From the NCBI GenBank assembly GCA_009774055.1, contig VSNB01000110.1, forward strand, positions 1-9,916: a stretch of DNA of 9,916 nt, given 5' to 3'. Below, piece after piece: positions 1-6,038 of the stretch (its first letter is position 1; the number at the start of each line of letters is the position of its first letter). This DNA comes from Clostridiales bacterium. GTDB taxonomy: Bacteria; Bacillota; Clostridia; Oscillospirales; Oscillospiraceae. A model generated the notes under the pieces. The model made no database searches, had not been told where the DNA came from, and was given only the letters and a program-made list of their open reading frames with translations. The translations under genes were made by a program, and so were the position numbers.

Positions 1-17
1 AAATGCTCCTTTCTATC

Positions 18-50
18 CGTGGCAATCGGGCCTGTGACGTATGATGTGCG
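18..50 (+). repeat. Left copy of an inverted ~33-bp repeat (partner at 5150-5181)
   Basis: CGTGGCAATCGGG at 18-30 and CTGTGACGTATG at 32-43 are both matched exactly by the reverse complement of 5150-5181. Between the two blocks this copy has one base where the partner has three, and it carries a 2-bp insertion (AT) before the shared TGTGCG/TGCG end. Neither copy sits in a convincing gene. Confidence 0.7.
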
Positions 51-62
51 TTCCATCATTTC

Positions 63-80
63 TGCCGGGTTTTCCCGGCA
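63..80 (-). terminator. Small hairpin downstream of the XRE gene
   Basis: TGCCGGG and CCCGGCA form a perfect 7-bp stem with a TTTT loop, 11 bp beyond the stop codon of the minus-strand XRE gene. On the minus strand it is followed by GAAATGATGG, so there is no U-tract. It could stabilise or weakly terminate that transcript. Confidence 0.3.
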
Positions 81-90
81 TATTATGTTG

Positions 91-765
91 TCAAGGTGCC
101 ACGGAATCGTTGGCGGCGTTCAGCCGCACCTGGGCGTCATGCAAGATGTTATACAGGTAAACTGTATCTACTCTGGTACGCCCTTTGTCGAAGATATGTA
201 GCAGCCCGTCCAGGAACCGCTTCATGTCCTCGATTGGAGCATCCATCTCCCGACGAAAGACCGGTACGATGATGTCATCCACGTGGATGGTGTACTGCTG
301 GATGGATTTTTTGAGGTTTTCATCCTCGGCAAGCCGGTCGATCTCATCCAACGTCCTGCCGTAGTGCTGGGCCGTGATGGAGAACAGGTCGATCAGCAGA
401 CACAGCATAGATGTAAGGAACCGCTGCTGGATTTCCGGCTGTACCGTTTTGGTTACAGCGTCAAGGAAGTCGTTCAGATGCTCCAAGACCTCGCTCTCAC
501 AGATGAATCGGCTATCATCTTCTTTGATTTCCTTTTCCTCGGATAGACCTGTGAGCCATTCCGGGGTGGTTTGCAGGGCGTCCGCCAAACCGTTGATAAC
601 CATGCTGCGATTTGGATTGACCCCATCCGTTTCGTACCGCTGGATGGTGGACTTGTTGACCCCCACCCGCCGACCAAGCTCCGGCATGGAGATACCAATC
701 TCGTTTCTGCGCTCTTTGATGCGTTTGCCGACCTCTTTTGGAGTAAGCATTTCTGCGTTATCCAA
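91..765 (-). CDS. XRE-family helix-turn-helix regulator, CI-repressor-like
   Basis: Residues of about 10-65 form a Cro/CI-type helix-turn-helix (GKRIKERRNEIGISMPELGR, then VNKSTIQRYE and a LADALQTTPEWLTGL end), as in phage and conjugative-element repressors. The remaining ~155 residues are acidic and helical with no recognised catalytic residues, probably an oligomerisation or sensing domain. It lacks an obvious Ser-Lys LexA-type protease dyad, so RecA-triggered self-cleavage is not supported. The frame stays open to a GTG at 774, but that codon overlaps the GGAGG (774-778). The TTG at 765, 8 nt after GGAGG, is the better start and gives 224 aa. It is divergent from the excisionase-like gene and probably controls it. 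The DNA-binding call is firm; its role as the element's master repressor is inferred from position. Confidence 0.85.
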   Translation of the reverse strand: MDNAEMLTPKEVGKRIKERRNEIGISMPELGRRVGVNKSTIQRYETDGVNPNRSMVINGLADALQTTPEWLTGLSEEKEIKEDDSRFICESEVLEHLNDFLDAVTKTVQPEIQQRFLTSMLCLLIDLFSITAQHYGRTLDEIDRLAEDENLKKSIQQYTIHVDDIIVPVFRREMDAPIEDMKRFLDGLLHIFDKGRTRVDTVYLYNILHDAQVRLNAANDSVAP

Positions 766-789
766 GAAATTCACCTCCGATCAAGTGTT

Positions 790-818
790 AGTATAGCACA
801 AGCGATTTTAATTTGCAA
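790..818 (-). promoter_or_regulatory. Sigma-A promoter for the XRE repressor gene
   Basis: Read on the minus strand, TTGCAA (-35, 813-818) is followed after exactly 17 bp by TATACT (-10, 790-795), preceded by an extended -10 TG (TGC-TATACT). It lies about 12-25 bp upstream of the GGAGG and TTG start. CAAG/CTTG tetramers occur around it and may be operator half-sites. Confidence 0.75.
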
Positions 819-859
819 CCCTATTTTCAAATTATTTTATAAATTTCTCTTAAAATGAG

Positions 860-888
860 TTGACAAGTGGCGGTGGCTTGATTATAAT
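860..888 (+). promoter_or_regulatory. Perfect-consensus sigma-A promoter for the xis-like/mob side
   Basis: TTGACA (860-865) and TATAAT (883-888) are separated by the optimal 17 bp, a full consensus match. It drives the excisionase-like gene 50 bp downstream and perhaps the relaxase. CAAG (864-867) and CTTG (877-880) lie as an inverted pair inside the spacer, a plausible site for the divergent XRE protein. Such a strong promoter in a mobile element suggests it is normally held repressed. Confidence 0.85.
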
Positions 889-936
889 AAAGTGTCAGTA
901 GTTGTAAAATAAGTACATCGAAGGGGGTTGACATCA

Positions 937-1152
937 ATGACGACGATTAAAATGGGTATGACAATCGAGGAAGCCGCCGAGTGCAGCGGCATCGGACGCA
1001 ACACCATGCGGAAGCTGGTGGAGTGGAGAAAGCTGCCTGTTCTCAAGGTCGGGCGCAAGACAATCATCCGCAGCGACACACTGGAGCGGTTCATGTCGGC
1101 CAACCAGGGGCGGAATCTACTGGTCAGGGACGATGTGCGGGGCGTGGAGTGA
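937..1152 (+). CDS. Excisionase-like winged-helix DNA-binding protein
   Basis: This 71-aa protein matches the small excisionase/MerR-like helix-turn-helix fold. The sequence TIEEAAECSGIGRNTMRKLV is the recognition HTH. A short wing follows (LPVLKVGRKTIIRSDTLERF), whose 'VGRK..IR...LE.F' pattern is characteristic of the 'DNA-binding domain, excisionase family'. Such proteins bend attachment-site DNA to direct a recombinase toward excision, or act as local transcription factors; which applies here cannot be decided because no integrase is visible. A TTG at 928 is in frame, but it directly abuts AGGGGG (922-927). The ATG at 937, with 9-nt spacing, is chosen. It is transcribed from the consensus promoter at 860-888 and is divergent from the XRE repressor, a layout like a lysogeny or transfer switch. 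Confidence 0.8.
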   Translation: MTTIKMGMTIEEAAECSGIGRNTMRKLVEWRKLPVLKVGRKTIIRSDTLERFMSANQGRNLLVRDDVRGVE

Positions 1153-1164
1153 TGGGGGCAAATC

Positions 1165-1400
1165 AAAAGGGCGTGAGCGGAGCGAACGCCACCACAAAGG
1201 CCTCGCCGTTTGAGAGCGAAATACACCCATCGCACAAACCTTCGGTTTGTACTCTGTGTATTTCGCCCTGCCGGGGGCTTCCGCCGCTGGCGCGGCGGTG
1301 CGATTTGGGGCAGTCCGCACAGCGGCAGACTGCCCCAAATCGCCCTTGCGTTCCGCTGCCGCTCCACGCACCGGCTGACACAGCCGGAGAAGGGACGGAG
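1165..1400 (+). other. Hairpin-rich oriT-like region upstream of the relaxase
   Basis: Between the excisionase-like and relaxase genes lie three strong inverted repeats. The first is GCGAAATACAC (1216-1226)/GTGTATTTCGC (1256-1266), with ACAAACC/GGTTTGT (1234-1240/1244-1250) nested inside. The second is CCGCCGC/GCGGCGG (1281-1287/1292-1298). The third is a 16-bp perfect pair GCGATTTGGGGCAGTC (1300-1315)/GACTGCCCCAAATCGC (1328-1343). The last arm runs into CGCCCTTG (1341-1348). MobQ-type oriT sites (RSF1010 and Ti plasmid family) have an inverted repeat followed by a nic region containing TGCGCCCTT, so this is a plausible transfer origin. Position directly upstream of a MobQ-like relaxase supports it. 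The nic assignment is inference. Confidence 0.5.
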
Positions 1401-1402
1401 GC

Positions 1403-2830
1403 ATGACGAGACACAGCTTCATCCAAATGTCGAAGCTGTCCAATGTCAAAGGCCGCATTTCCTATATCACCAGCCCCGCCAGACAAGAAAATCTATACGC
1501 CACCTATAACACCGCCGATGCCGCCTTTTGGACTTCCCTCGCAAGGGAAAACCAGCAGGAGTTCAAGCGGAGTGGCACCAAGGGGACGTGTATTGAGGCG
1601 CGGGAGTTCATCATCGCCCTGCCGGAGAAGTTCACACGCTATGACCCGCAGCGGGTTCTGGCAAAGTTCACGGAGGAATTTCAAAAGCGGTACAATGTAG
1701 AGTGTGTGTCCGGCCTGCACCACAACAAGGCCAAGACCAACTACCACATCCACCTGATTTTCAGTGAGCGGCGCTTGCTCCTGGAGCCGGTGGTCAAGAT
1801 TGCCACCCGAAGTATGTTTTATGACGAGGCGGGGAGGCACGTCCGCACCAAGAAGGAGATCACCGGGAAGGACGGGCGAATACGCCCCGGCTGTACCGCC
1901 ATTAAAAAGGGCGAGGTCTACGAGAGCCATATGTTCAGCGTTAAAGACACCCGCTTTAAGCAGGAGGGCTTTGTGGCCGAGGTCAAGGAGTTCTATACCG
2001 GCCTTATCAACCGCTATATCTCAGACCCAGAACAGCAGCTAAAGGTATTCGACCCGCAGAGCGTATATCTACCCACCAAAAAGATAGGCAAGAACAATCC
2101 CAGGGCGGAAGAAATCAAAGCGGATAACGCCGCCCGTCAGGAGTGGAACCGAACGGCGGACATGGCGCTCCTGACGGGCATTTCCGAAGCGGAGATATTG
2201 GAGGTCAAGCAGGCTGAGATACACGAGAAGGTGCGGCAGTCTATCCACCAGGCCGGGTGGCTCCCCAGCCTGTTCCGGGCAATCGTAGGCAAAGCAAAGG
2301 ACTTCCTGCAAGGGTTGATCCGCCAGCGGGCAATGCCACCGAAGCCCACGCTGGACATTGATATGGCGGAGTTCCGAGCCATGCGGGGCCTGATGATACG
2401 AGTGCGGGACGAGGCCAAAGGCATCCGATACTTGCAGGAGGATGTGTTGCCAGACTTGAAACAGCAGCTTGCCGCCGCCACGGGTATCTTTAAGACCAAG
2501 GAACGCAAAGACATCGCTGGGCAGATACAGCGGACGGAGCAGGAGATCGGCCACAGGCTGGACGCACTTCCGTCCATCGTCCAGGCGGAGGGCTATCCCG
2601 ATGTGCAGGCGTTTACGACCACCTACCGCAAGGCCGAGGCCGTTGTCAGCCAGTATAACCGAGAGATGGCCGAGTGGGAGCGGAAGGTGCAGGAGCGCCA
2701 GCGGCCCGCCGTAAAAGAGCGTTCCCCGGAACCGAGAAGCGTCCGGGAACGGCTGCGGCGGTTGCAGGACGAGGGTAGACAGCGACAGCCACAGCCACGC
2801 AGGAGGGTCGTTGACAGGGACAGCAGATAA
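1403..2830 (+). CDS. MobA/MobL-family relaxase (MobQ type)
   Basis: This 475-aa protein is a mobilisation relaxase that nicks oriT and stays bound to the 5' end of the transferred strand. Evidence: an N-terminal tyrosine-rich segment (Y21, Y32, Y35 as catalytic candidates); motif II-like IEAREFIIALPEKF (64-77); and the metal-binding three-histidine motif with H107, H115 and H117 in GLHHNKAKTNYHIHLIFSER (104-123). Residues about 330-440 are charged and helical, probably coiled coil, and the last ~35 residues are Arg-rich, suited to DNA binding. The ATG at 1403 has GAAGGGA (1389-1395) upstream; the internal ATG at 1427 lacks a ribosome binding site. The hairpin-rich stretch just upstream is its likely target. 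No accessory mobC or coupling protein is visible. Family assignment is secure from the motifs; which tyrosine acts is not known. Confidence 0.88.
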   Translation: MTRHSFIQMSKLSNVKGRISYITSPARQENLYATYNTADAAFWTSLARENQQEFKRSGTKGTCIEAREFIIALPEKFTRYDPQRVLAKFTEEFQKRYNVECVSGLHHNKAKTNYHIHLIFSERRLLLEPVVKIATRSMFYDEAGRHVRTKKEITGKDGRIRPGCTAIKKGEVYESHMFSVKDTRFKQEGFVAEVKEFYTGLINRYISDPEQQLKVFDPQSVYLPTKKIGKNNPRAEEIKADNAARQEWNRTADMALLTGISEAEILEVKQAEIHEKVRQSIHQAGWLPSLFRAIVGKAKDFLQGLIRQRAMPPKPTLDIDMAEFRAMRGLMIRVRDEAKGIRYLQEDVLPDLKQQLAAATGIFKTKERKDIAGQIQRTEQEIGHRLDALPSIVQAEGYPDVQAFTTTYRKAEAVVSQYNREMAEWERKVQERQRPAVKERSPEPRSVRERLRRLQDEGRQRQPQPRRRVVDRDSR

Positions 2831-2832
2831 AA

Positions 2833-2867
2833 AAGCACCGCACGGCTTAGTTCGCTGTGCGGTGCTT
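2833..2867 (-). terminator. Intrinsic terminator of the sigma/anti-sigma operon
   Basis: AAGCACCGCAC (2833-2843) and GTGCGGTGCTT (2857-2867) form an 11-bp stem with a 13-nt loop. On the minus strand the stem runs into a T-rich tract over the end of the relaxase gene (2829-2834). It therefore terminates the minus-strand operon whose last gene stops at 2890. On the plus strand no U-tract follows, so it would stop the relaxase transcript less efficiently. Confidence 0.8.
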
Positions 2868-2889
2868 ACATTGACTATAATGCTATAAA

Positions 2890-3993
2890 TTATACGGGTA
2901 AATGTTTGAATGGAAAGAACTCAAAGGGTTCCAAACCATCATCGAACTCCACTGTTACCGGATCATCGTAGCCTTGGGTGTAGTAATCGGTTGCAGTAAA
3001 AACACCCTGTTCCGGGTCGTATCGCTCAACAGGGAGACTGAATGTACCGCCTTCCAAAACATGAGTCCAGCCAAACTTTTCCTCATAGTAGGACTTCCTG
3101 ACGTTGCCGACCTCAATAATGCCGTTGTTGTTGCGATAGACAATAACACTTTCAACTCCGTCTCCATAGGTGCTATTGCAAATCAATTCAGGCACACCAT
3201 CGCCATCCAAATCCCGGCTCCATGCTTCAGGCCCGTCATAGCCAAACTGTTCCGCCACACATACGTCCTCGCCATCCACCTTAACGTAGTAGTGCCACCT
3301 GTACTGGTAAGGGGCAATTTCCTCCATCTCAATGCGGCATACGCCAAAGCCCAGTACATCGGTCAGCGTAGCTCCAGACTGATTCCCGCCGATTTCAGCT
3401 TCACCCAGAACCAGGTCCAGATAGGTGTAAATATCCTCCGGTTTATCAGAATGGATGGATAGATTGTAGGCCACGTTGTCCAAAGTAAACTCGGCCCGAT
3501 AGAGGAACGGCTTACGATTGCTCCAGCCGCTTTCCTCCTGGTAAATTGTTACCTCTACATCGCCATATTGGGTTACCGCATAGGCTTCGGCGGAGCTTGT
3601 TTGCTTCCCCTGACCGTTAAAATTGCAATCCATGATAAAGTCCTGGCCGTTGTAATCTCCTGTGACCGACAGAGTGTCCCAAGCGGCAGGGTCGGAGGCA
3701 TCCCCGCCCTTCGTATAGCTCAGGCGGATACCAGTGGTTCGAACGCCGGGGGCTGACAGCCGTTCGGCCAGCAGATGATCGCCGTAAGACGCCGCCGCTT
3801 CCTCCAGGCTTCCAATTTCCTTTACCGCTACCTGTGGGCCTTTAGGCCAAAGAAGTGCCCCCACTGTCAGGCAAAGGCACGCCGCCAAAGCCCCCCACTT
3901 TAACCAGCCGATTTTCTTTTTGGCAACTTCGCTTTGCTCTAAAACGTCATCATCCACTTTGCCAATCGCATTATATAGGTCTTTACTGTTCAT
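2890..3993 (-). CDS. Membrane-anchored anti-sigma-like protein
   Basis: This 367-aa protein has a short cytoplasmic N-terminus (MNSKDLYNAIGKVDDDVLEQ), one transmembrane helix at about 30-49 (WLKWGALAACLCLTVGALLW) and a large external domain. Its start (ATG 3993) overlaps the stop of the upstream sigma-factor gene by 4 nt (ATGA), with AAAGGAGGGG inside that gene, so the two are translationally coupled. This arrangement and N-terminus are typical of anti-sigma factors paired with Firmicutes ECF sigma factors: the N-terminus would hold the sigma factor and the exterior would sense a signal. The external part carries DLDGDGVPEL (261-270), a DxDxDG Ca2+-binding loop as in FG-GAP/VCBS or dockerin-like proteins. 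No zinc-binding anti-sigma (HxxxCxxC) motif is present. Anti-sigma function is inferred from context; the sensed ligand is unknown. Confidence 0.7.
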   Translation of the reverse strand: MNSKDLYNAIGKVDDDVLEQSEVAKKKIGWLKWGALAACLCLTVGALLWPKGPQVAVKEIGSLEEAAASYGDHLLAERLSAPGVRTTGIRLSYTKGGDASDPAAWDTLSVTGDYNGQDFIMDCNFNGQGKQTSSAEAYAVTQYGDVEVTIYQEESGWSNRKPFLYRAEFTLDNVAYNLSIHSDKPEDIYTYLDLVLGEAEIGGNQSGATLTDVLGFGVCRIEMEEIAPYQYRWHYYVKVDGEDVCVAEQFGYDGPEAWSRDLDGDGVPELICNSTYGDGVESVIVYRNNNGIIEVGNVRKSYYEEKFGWTHVLEGGTFSLPVERYDPEQGVFTATDYYTQGYDDPVTVEFDDGLEPFEFFPFKHLPV

Positions 3994-4547
3994 AAATACC
4001 CCTCCTTTGTGAGTTCAACTTTAAGTTTCTTCCGTGTCCGGCTAAGAATTACTGTGATATTGTTTACAGTTAAACCATACCGTTCTGCAATTGCGGGTAT
4101 TGGCTCGGTAAAGAAATAGCGGCGCACAAATACATTTCTGTCCCGTTCCGGGAGTGTCCGAACAAAGCGGCAAATACACTGTTCCAATTCCGCAGCCTCA
4201 TACGCAGTCTCAACATCCGACCCGCCAGCAACACATTCTCCCAGTTCGTCCAGAACAAGAATAATTTCACCGCCACCCCGCTTGTCAACACATCTTGCAT
4301 TAAAGCGATTGAACGAAAGGTTGCGGGTAATCTTTGCCAAAAACATCCGAAACACATTGGGCTTTTGCGGCGGTATGGCGTTCCATGTGTGGAGCCAGGT
4401 ATCATTGACGCACTCCTCGGAATCCTCAGCACAGTGCAGGATGTTGTCGGCTATCGTGAAACAGTATGGGCCGTACTTGTTGGCGGTTTCAGATATGGCG
4501 TCCGCATTCTTTTGCCAATATAGCTCTACAATTTGACTGTCCTCCAA
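3990..4547 (-). CDS. ECF-type sigma-70 family RNA polymerase sigma factor
   Basis: This 185-aa protein has a sigma-70 region 2 (about 3-85: QIVELYWQKNADAISETANK, then AEDSEECVNDTWLHTWNAIP and LAKITRNLSFNRFNA) and a region 4 helix-turn-helix (about 115-175: LPERDRNVFVRRYFF, then IPAIAERYGLTVNNITVILS and RTRKKLK). It redirects RNA polymerase to a small promoter set and is presumably held by the membrane protein encoded immediately downstream. An in-frame ATG lies at 4568, but the sequence between (GGAAAGGGGGAGATTGTA) is a strong ribosome binding site. The TTG at 4547, 8 nt after AAAGGGGG, gives the family's usual N-terminus (M-EDSQIVELYW). A matching promoter upstream suggests autoregulation. 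The pair is probably cargo of the mobile element. Confidence 0.88.
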   Translation of the reverse strand: MEDSQIVELYWQKNADAISETANKYGPYCFTIADNILHCAEDSEECVNDTWLHTWNAIPPQKPNVFRMFLAKITRNLSFNRFNARCVDKRGGGEIILVLDELGECVAGGSDVETAYEAAELEQCICRFVRTLPERDRNVFVRRYFFTEPIPAIAERYGLTVNNITVILSRTRKKLKVELTKEGYL

Positions 4548-4571
4548 TACAATCTCCCCCTTTCCCATGCT

Positions 4572-4587
4572 TTGAAGGTTCCTTCAA
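4572..4587. promoter_or_regulatory. Palindromic operator-like site upstream of the sigma gene
   Basis: TTGAAGG and CCTTCAA form a perfect 7-bp inverted repeat around a central TT. It lies between the predicted ECF promoter and the TTG start of the sigma gene, within the predicted 5' leader. It could bind a dimeric regulator or form a small leader hairpin. No cognate protein is identified. Confidence 0.4.
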
Positions 4588-4591
4588 CCTA

Positions 4592-4620
4592 TAAGACAGG
4601 AAATATCTGAAAACCTTACA
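4592..4620 (-). promoter_or_regulatory. Putative autoregulated ECF promoter
   Basis: On the minus strand TGTAAGG (4614-4620) resembles the GTAAC-type -35 box of ECF sigma factors, and GTCTTATAG (-10 region, from 4597 down) follows after about 16 bp. ECF operons usually transcribe themselves from such a site, which fits its place about 45 bp upstream of the sigma-gene start. The match is by eye only. Confidence 0.45.
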
Positions 4621-4708
4621 AGATTTTTCGGAAAAATTTAGTTTTCAATTTGAACTCCATTGTATCAGGCGCAGCCAATAAGGGCAAGCCCACGGATTGA
4701 CAGGTAAC

Positions 4709-4740
4709 AATGGCGGCGAGGATATATCCCCGCCGCCATT
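4709..4740 (-). terminator. Strong hairpin downstream of tnpV
   Basis: AATGGCGGCG (4709-4718) pairs with CGCCGCCATT (4731-4740), continuing as GG/CC and AT/AT after one A-C mismatch, with a tiny AT loop. It starts 6 bp after the tnpV stop codon. No long U-tract follows on either strand, so it may act as an inefficient terminator or an mRNA 3'-end stabiliser. Confidence 0.5.
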
Positions 4741-4745
4741 TAGCC

Positions 4746-5123
4746 TTATGCGTATATGATTTCCTTGTTCACGATTTCGGTTGCCGATGCCCGGATATTA
4801 TTTACCCTGCCAACCCATGCCATTTGGTCGGTAACTTTCAGTGTCTCGGTAATGCCTTGAGCTTGGGCCATCTGCCGGATGATGATGTCCAACCGCTCCT
4901 GCGCCTGCTGGTCAATATCGGCAAGATAGCTGTTCAGGCTGCCGCCGAGCAACAAGCTGGTATAGCGGGCCTTGCGGTATTCCCTAATGTACCGCAGGTG
5001 CCGTTGGCCCCATATGCCGACAGGTTGTTTTTCTTCAGCGGGTACAGTCAGACAGGGAAAGTAGTAGTCGCCAATCAGCTCATACCACAGGCCGTTGCTT
5101 TCGTCAAAAATGTACTTGTCCAT
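4746..5123 (-). CDS. tnpV: TnpV transposon-encoded protein
   Basis: This 125-aa protein matches the TnpV family known from Tn4451/Tn4453-type mobilizable transposons and many gut Firmicutes elements. It shows the conserved N-terminal strand KYIFDESNGLWYELIGDYYF, the central GIWGQRHLRYIREYRKARY, the LNSYLADIDQQAQERLDIII helix and the C-terminal EIVNKEIIYA. TnpV is thought to be a small Xis-like accessory protein, but its biochemical role is not settled. The frame stays open to an ATG at 5156. The ATG at 5123, 8 nt after GGAGG (5132-5136), is the supported start. No recombinase gene (tnpX-like) lies beside it, unlike in Tn4451. An inverted copy of its upstream leader occurs at 18-50. The family call is confident. 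Confidence 0.88.
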   Translation of the reverse strand: MDKYIFDESNGLWYELIGDYYFPCLTVPAEEKQPVGIWGQRHLRYIREYRKARYTSLLLGGSLNSYLADIDQQAQERLDIIIRQMAQAQGITETLKVTDQMAWVGRVNNIRASATEIVNKEIIYA

Positions 5124-5149
5124 TTTGAAATCCTCCGCTATAATATATT

Positions 5150-5181
5150 CGCACATACGTCACAGTTCCCCGATTGCCACG
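5150..5181 (-). repeat. Right copy of an inverted ~33-bp repeat (partner at 18-50)
   Basis: Read on the minus strand, this lies 27 bp upstream of the tnpV start and shares CGTGGCAATCGGG and CTGTGACGTATG with 18-43. In this copy one reading frame encodes WQSGNCDVCANIL before a stop, but that frame has no start codon and is only about 29 codons long. It may be a relic of a gene end that commonly precedes tnpV. Confidence 0.7.
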
Positions 5182-5620
5182 CTGTTTTATAGTTTGTTAC
5201 CAGCTTTTCCTTCCCTTGATTTTTCCCTTATGCGGGGTCAAGTTAAGGACAACAATGCGTGAAATCAGATAAAGGGATACGGCGAGGACAATGCGAAAAA
5301 TCCTTTATTTGCAAGGCTTTCGGAGGACTTTATTAAAAAACCACAGTGGCTAATGAATAGCTATGAAATCATGTGGTTCAAATCGTGTGATCTGCTCTGA
5401 CAATGCTGCTTTCAAGGTCAAGCAACGACCATCAGCTTCATTGTACCGCCATGGGAGTTTGTGTGGCCGATGACCTGTGAAGGCACAGCAACTATCCAGC
5501 ATAGGGGAACACCTCCGCAAAGAGTTGCTTCTAATTATACTCTATACGTCGAGCTTTGTCCATAGCGTTCTGGAATTAACACGTCTAGTTCGCTCATAAT
5601 ATGGGTGAAATATCGACGTA
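5182..5620. other. Gene-free stretch between tnpV and the second XRE gene
   Basis: No ORF with a ribosome binding site is seen on either strand. The stretch is AT-richer than its flanks (for example TTATTAAAAAA near 5330). Near its right end, ACGTC-containing boxes at 5545-5552 and 5613-5620 form an exact inverted pair, with a third ACGTC at 5581. No promoter, tRNA or attachment site could be assigned with confidence. Confidence 0.4.
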
Positions 5621-5632
5621 GGAGGGATAGCA

Positions 5633-5953
5633 GTGGACTTCAAGCAGGGAGGACAGGCTATACAGCGCATACGCAAGGAGAGAGGCATGACACAGGAGCA
5701 GCTTGCGGAGATAACGGATGTGGCCTCCAACTCGATCTCACGGATTGAACGTGGGTTACTGATGCCAGCCCTGCCTACCTTGATTGACATCTGCAACGCC
5801 CTTGGAACCGGAGCTGATGCCATCCTGTCAGCCTATGTTACGGTGGATACTCCCATTCGATGGACACCTCTGGCGGAGAAGCTGGGAGGGCTGGACTTGG
5901 AGAAGCAGCATAAGATTGAGGCTATACTTGATTGCTTGATCGAGACGATTTAG
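5633..5953 (+). CDS. Small XRE-family transcriptional regulator
   Basis: This 106-aa protein starts at GTG 5633, 6 nt after GGAGGG (5621-5626). Residues about 9-65 are a Cro/CI-type helix-turn-helix (IQRIRKERGMTQEQLAEITD, then ASNSISRIERG and LPTLIDICNALGTGADAIL). The short C-terminal helix (LEKQHKIEAILDCLIETI) is probably a dimerisation element. It contains only the DNA-binding domain plus this tail, as in many element-borne regulators. It sits at the right edge of the mobile element with its own upstream region and a strong hairpin after it, so it looks monocistronic. ACGTC boxes upstream may be its operators. Targets are unknown. Confidence 0.85.
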   Translation: MDFKQGGQAIQRIRKERGMTQEQLAEITDVASNSISRIERGLLMPALPTLIDICNALGTGADAILSAYVTVDTPIRWTPLAEKLGGLDLEKQHKIEAILDCLIETI

Positions 5954-5974
5954 AATGATAGGAAATAGCATAAC

Positions 5975-6006
5975 AAGGCCAGCACCCACAATCAGGTGCT
6001 GGCCTT
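5975..6006 (+). terminator. Hairpin terminator after the XRE gene
   Basis: AAGGCCAGCACC (5975-5986) and GGTGCTGGCCTT (5995-6006) form a perfect 12-bp GC-rich stem with an 8-nt loop, 22 bp after the XRE stop codon. Only ACTGCTC follows, with no U-tract, so termination strength is uncertain. It lies close to the inferred element end. Confidence 0.6.
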
Positions 6007-6038
6007 ACTGCTCTACTTGACGATCCATATTAACCGTT

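Noticed and set aside
882..1509. Overlapping ORFs on both strands through 1117-1509
   Set aside because: They arise from the inverted repeats of the oriT-like region, lack ribosome binding sites and encode no recognisable domain.
5370..5395. GGTTCAAATC, resembling a tRNA T-loop
   Set aside because: The flanking bases do not form a T stem and no acceptor, D or anticodon arms can be found.
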